DNA of 64,000 nt from Edaphochlamys debaryana (Eukaryota > Chlorophyta > Chlorophyceae > Chlamydomonadales), in contig JAEHOE010000010.1 in the NCBI GenBank assembly GCA_016858145.1, positions 310,001 through 374,000 of the forward strand, written 5' to 3'. A program made the position numbers and the translations under genes. Under the pieces are notes generated by a model that was given only the letters and a program-made list of their open reading frames with translations, did not search any database and was not told the origin of the DNA. Shown here one piece after another: positions 60,001-64,000 of the stretch. Every line of letters begins with the position of its first letter. The stretch's first letter is position 1.

Positions 60001-62183
60001 GGAAGGTGGTGGCCAGAGCCACATTGGAAGACTCGTCTGCGGTGGAGGCACCAAGCTGTAACACTTTCTAATTCTACCACAGCCCAGACAGGAAGAGCGC
60101 TTGCGGGCGGCAGGGGGTTAGAGCAGACACTCACTCCGGCCTGCAACGTTCTGTTGCGTGTTCAGGGCCAGTGCGATGAGGCCCACAATCTCCTGGTCGT
60201 TGGGAAACCTGTGGATGTGGGGGGCTGCTGTAAGTGGGCGCTTTGGTTACTGGCATGTCCATGCAGCTCTTGGGGTCAACCGGGCCAGACCCGCGCCACC
60301 CGTGGGCCCTGCCACTCACCCTCTGAAGGGACGTGGGAGGGGCAGGGTCAGGGACCCGAACACCTGCGGTTGTGACGTCCGGACAAGAACCAGGCCTCCC
60401 TTGGCTTGCAGCAAAACACAGGGAGAACGCACCGAGGCTGCACGCCACTCCCACGCTCCCCACAGGCACACCTGCTGGAGCCGCCTGCCAGGTCCGCCCT
60501 CAGTCCCATCCGCGACCGCCTCCTGCTCCACTCCCAGAGGCCGAACCTCGAAGTTTCCGAGGCCCAGCTTGACTCCCTGCTGCGACACCCCTTCCCCACG
60601 CCAGTCCCCGAGCACCGCCGCCACTGCCGCCGTCGCCACGGCCCAGGGGCTGCCCCCAAGCCGCGGAAGCAGCTGCAGATGCTGGGGCGCAAGCCGCAAC
60701 AGACCATGGGCCTGCCCCGACCCTGGATCAGGACCAAGCGCTGCTTGGACGTCCTGGTGGTCGCTAGGAGCGAGAGGGTCAGCTTGTGGTCCTTCCACGG
60801 CTGCGGCTGCCCATGGACCCGCGCTCTCCAATGCCTGCCCTGCGCCTGCCGCCGGGGCCCCTGCTGTCGCTCCTGACGCCAGCGGGCCGCCGCCACTGAT
60901 GCATCGCTCATACAGAGCCATCGCCGCTTTCAAAAGCGGTGGCGGCAGCGCCGTTGGCTCGGCGTCAAGGGCCGAGCCATCCTCGCCTTTTTCCCCGGAG
61001 ATAGCTGGCGGCGGCGGCACCAGCCACGCCGCGTCCGCCGCCGCCCACGCCAACAGGTCCAAGCATGGGGCTGGCCGGAAGGCGATGTGGGTCGGGGCCC
61101 CGGGCGGAGGCGTGCCTGCGCCCTCGGCGCCTCCGCCATCAACTCGGCGGCCGGCTCCCCGTCGGCTTTCGCCGACTGCAGCGAGTGTGGCCACCTCGCC
61201 CACGCCGCCGTCACTCCTCACACGGGCGAGGAACACGCGGCCGCCCATGTCTGGCAGCTCCCCAGGCTCGAGGCTGCCGGGGGAAGTCAGCAGGCGTCGG
61301 TTCCAGGGTGCAGGCGCTTCGTCGCCGCTGGCGCCGCCCGACCCAGATCGCCTCGACCGGCGTGGGTCGAGGCACGGACAGCGTTTCGACCCACATGGGC
61401 CCGACCCACATGGCCCCGACGCACATGGCTGCCGTCCTGGGCCGAGACCCGACCCAGAAGGTCCATCAGCAGAGTCAGCGCCGGCACCTGGGTTGGATGG
61501 GAGTCGCGGAGGCGCCGGCTGCGCTCCTGGCGGGCTGCTGAGGTGTGCCGGGGTCGGGTCCAGTGGGGTACGGCCGGGGCTGCCGGCCCGGCCGTTCCCA
61601 AGCCCGACGGGTACTAAAGCATGCCCGGCTCCACCACCAAGCAGTACCTAGATGCGTCCAGGGCCAACGCGAGGGTTGTGGTGTGCAAGCGGTCAAGTCA
61701 TATGGCCAAGTCAAAGGAGAGGCTGCCCAAGGGTCCGTCCGTTCAGACGAGGGCATGACAGTGCACCCGGCTCCACGTGGGTGCGAGGCCCGAGCGAAGG
61801 AGCCGGGCGAGGACACCACTACCCCGCCGTATCCCGCCAGCCACTTTCACCCGGCAGCCCTTTTTTCTTCCCCCGCTGCCGTCACCCTCGTGGGCTGCGT
61901 CGTCACGGGTCTCCACCGCTCTCCGCCTGGCCCCCCATCCTGACGGACCGTGCCCGAGCCCTACCTGAAGCGCCTCGCGCGGGAAGGGGATGGCTGCAAC
62001 AACGCCAGTCCCGGCAGGACCGCGCTCTGCCGTCAGGTGCAGCGCCCTCAGCGCTTGGACTTCATCGATCCCCTCTTGTGCCGTGCCTGGCCTCGGCCCC
62101 AGCTCAAAGGTAGTGAGGAGCAGAAGGATTGCAAGTGGGGTGGAGGCACTACGTGTCGCCGCAGGCTTCGCAAATTTCCGCAT
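57059..62183 (-). CDS. Secreted protein of unknown family
   Basis: The first ATG in frame is at 62183 (an upstream GTG is not needed). Exon 1 (62183-61965) encodes a good signal peptide: a basic start, LAILLLLTTF, and a cut after PGTA. Exon 2 (61647-60472), entered through a TAG acceptor, is Gly/Pro/Ala-rich with an SGPCG repeat. Exons 60363-60320, 60208-60135, 60036-59933 and 59838-59774 join in phase and give FGSLTLPLPRPFRGFPNDQE, IVGLIALALNTQQNVAG, TTFRGLTFPFGASFALTDSF and AFKYATATDGTGAAADGVE. Exon 7 starts at 59585 (AISAIPFGDVNVVTDVL). Later parts include WTASLSVLVRQGYLTPFYNH, a Tyr/Asp-rich stretch and MLRGIPPFLRVTLPG; the end is GVVGAVENFDFDIAG. I do not recognise the family. Between exon 7 and the WTASL part the frame shifts over only 30-40 bases, too short for a usual intron. 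Neighbouring secreted genes suggest an extracellular role. Confidence 0.65.
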
Positions 62184-62904
62184 TACGGTGCGATATGAGC
62201 GGCGGCCGGACACCTAGTTTGCTGTGCGGTTGCTAGCAGCGGGACGAGAGACGGGGCAAAGAGGGGCTTCCCCGCACGTTCCACCCTGGAGCGTGCGGGG
62301 GCGCACGACCGCGGGGGGCGGGGCTGTGACGCGTCTGGGCGGGGCCCGGGCGGGACGGGTCCGTCCAAGCCGAGCACGCCTTGCACAGCGCCAGGCCGCG
62401 GTATAAGACACCGCGACTGATGGTATCTTCTCAGCGCCAACACGTGCGCAACAGCGGCGTTCGCGCGAAGTCCGTCCCGCATGTGTGTCGGCAGGTGTGA
62501 ACGCCCCGCGGCAGGTACGAAGCGATGCATGGGATGCGGAGCAACGCTGGGGCCACCAGCAGGTGCGTGGAAGGTGAGGCGCAGTTGCTGTTCCAACCCG
62601 GTGTCGCCCGAATGCCGGCCGGCCGCGCGGCCGCTTCCGGTTGCTCAGCTCTGCGGCTGTATGCCTTCCTGTCATATGCATACCTGACTCGGACTGGGAT
62701 ACGGACCCTCGAAGGCCGTGGGGACGAACTTGGGAATGGAACTTGAACTGTACTGTACTGTTTGGCCGGACATCCGAGGCCGCTTATAAACAGGCACCTG
62801 CAGGGCAAAGACAGTCAATCTGAGCTGAGCAGCGACCACGGCCACTGTACTCACACTCGCAAGTCATACCTTCTACGCCTGAAGCCGCAAGAGAGGCCGC
62901 AAGC
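62184..62904. promoter_or_regulatory. Divergent promoter region of two secreted-protein genes
   Basis: The minus-strand gene starts at 62183 and the plus-strand gene at 62905. A TATA-like TTATAAA at 62784-62790 lies 115 bases upstream of the plus-strand ATG. No third gene is apparent. Confidence 0.5.
62784..62790 (+). promoter_or_regulatory. TATA-like box
   Basis: TTATAAA in a GC-rich setting, at a distance that allows a ~85-base 5' leader before the ATG at 62905. Confidence 0.45.
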
Positions 62905-63945
62905 ATGCGGAGAGCGCTGCTAGCGCTGGCCCTGGTGGCCGCCACGGCAGTGGCGGTCTCCGGTGCAGGGGATGTCTACCAAGCTGGCGTGGTAAAAGTA
63001 AGCCAGCGCGCGCCTAGGGCCGGCCTAGCTCCGTCATATACATGTGCACAGAATGAGCCCTTTCCGCGATCCAAGCACCTCGACACGACCTAGAATACCA
63101 TTGTCGTCCTTTGAAATTGTCACTACCGCTGGCTTTTGTGCCCGGAGCTGGCATGCGGCTGCTGCACATCCGTTTTGTTCGGGCTCCTTACGGCTGATGT
63201 CACTGCAGCCTCCGCGAGTTGCTCAAACTGATGACGAGTATGCGGCGTGTCCGCAAGCCCTGGCCTGACTGGTGCATCATCCCCCATCCGCTTCTTGCGC
63301 TGCTGTAGGTGGAGTTCCAGGGCAAGTCGCCGAACTTCTACGTCTATCCCAACACCACGAAGGACAACACGACCTACCTCGCTATGCGCATCAGCAAGAT
63401 CGAGGAGTACGACGCATCCGGCGCCAAGGTCGCCAAGCACACCATTACGTCACTTGCAGCTGCTGGTGAGCCGCAGGTGGCCACTGTTGAGGATTGACAT
63501 GAGTAGCTGTGGAAGTCCGTACGGCCGTGGGCCGACGCCCTTGCTGAGGTCTGCCCTCCCCTCACTCCAGCTGACCCACCCTGCCTGGTTGTCTATAATA
63601 AACCCTGCCTCGGCCTCCCCGCCTCCCCACGCCGCCTCCCTGTGCCTCCAACCCCCAGACCCCACGTACAACGTCACGACCCATCTAGCTGACAACGGCG
63701 GCGGAAACAAGACCTTGATGACCAAGATCGAGATGTCGGTCGACCCCTACTCGCGCCAGGGCTTCGACGGCGCCTGCAGTGCCAAGCACCGCCATTTGCT
63801 CGAGGAGAACCCCGGCCGCCACCTCACCGCCGCCGGCCTCGGCACGACCAAGTTCAAGGTCGTCATGTTCCTGGCCGGCAACGACACTGCCGTGTTCCCG
63901 TACGGCAACGGCACCAACGTCACCATCCCCAAGGGCGGCTTCAAG
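62905..63945 (+). CDS. Secreted protein, first three exons (continues past the right edge)
   Basis: Exons 62905-62997, 63309-63465 and 63659-63945 join in phase, and the last ends at a GT donor. The signal peptide is clear: MRRALLALALVAATAVAVSG, then AGDVYQAG. The mature part has several N-glycosylation sequons (NTT, NDT, NVT) and reads SPNFYVYPNTTKDNTTYLAM, ISKIEEYDASGAKV, TLMTKIEMSVDPYSRQGF and TKFKVVMFLAGNDTAVF, which looks like a beta-rich extracellular domain. I do not recognise the family. The alternating hydrophobic pattern and sequons suggest a surface or matrix protein. More exons must lie to the right. Confidence 0.72.
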
Positions 63946-64000
63946 GTACGCGGACGGGCGCCTCGGGGTGCCGTGGGGGCCGCCATACCCATGGGGGCAA

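Noticed and set aside
1..64000. Transfer RNA, ribosomal RNA or CRISPR-like arrays
   Set aside because: No cloverleaf, conserved rRNA block or regularly spaced repeat array was seen in reading both strands; a dedicated scan such as tRNAscan-SE was not possible.

Overview
The window looks like nuclear DNA of a volvocine green alga (Chlamydomonadales). The signs are very high GC, many short exons split by GT-AG introns (with at least two GC-AG introns), alanine/glycine/proline-rich linkers, TGTAA motifs downstream of stop codons (the usual poly(A) signal in this group), a proline-rich extracellular-matrix gene, and a peptidylglycine amidating monooxygenase gene of the kind known from Chlamydomonas. 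Almost every gene is intron-rich, so the gene models below were built by joining exons by eye with phase checks. The species cannot be named from the sequence.

Layout. 1-11.8 kb, minus strand: a very large NLR-like protein (TIR-like N-terminal domain, NACHT-type NTPase, then about 14 WD40 repeats), running off the left edge. 12.5-12.9 kb, plus: a small two-helix membrane protein resembling the V-ATPase assembly factor Pkr1. 13.0-16.4 kb, plus: a SET-domain protein. 17.5-21.5 kb, plus: a proline-rich cell-wall type glycoprotein whose poly-proline tract shows several frame jumps. 22.3-27.9 kb: a nearly perfect palindrome of two ~2.7 kb arms carrying two divergent copies of an IQ-BAG co-chaperone gene around a shared promoter. 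29.4-38.2 kb, minus: bifunctional peptidylglycine alpha-amidating monooxygenase (PHM + PAL + membrane anchor). 41.6-49.8 kb, plus: a WD40-TRP-like ion-channel fusion of about 1,890 residues. 51.3-56.2 kb, minus: a three-domain fasciclin (FAS1) protein with a transposon-like insertion in one intron. 57.1-62.2 kb, minus: a secreted protein of unknown family. 62.9-64 kb, plus: the first three exons of another secreted protein.

How the genes relate. There are no operons. Several genes fit the secretory/ciliary/extracellular-matrix biology of a flagellated alga (PAM, the channel, FAS1, the proline-rich glycoprotein, two further secreted proteins). The NLR-like gene suggests an immune-receptor-like STAND protein, and the duplicated BAG gene a chaperone/stress function. 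Interspersed repeats lie mainly at 17.0, 22.4 and 27.7 kb (one shared motif), at 27.95 and 38.97 kb (direct copies), and inside the FAS1 intron at 53.0-53.6 kb.
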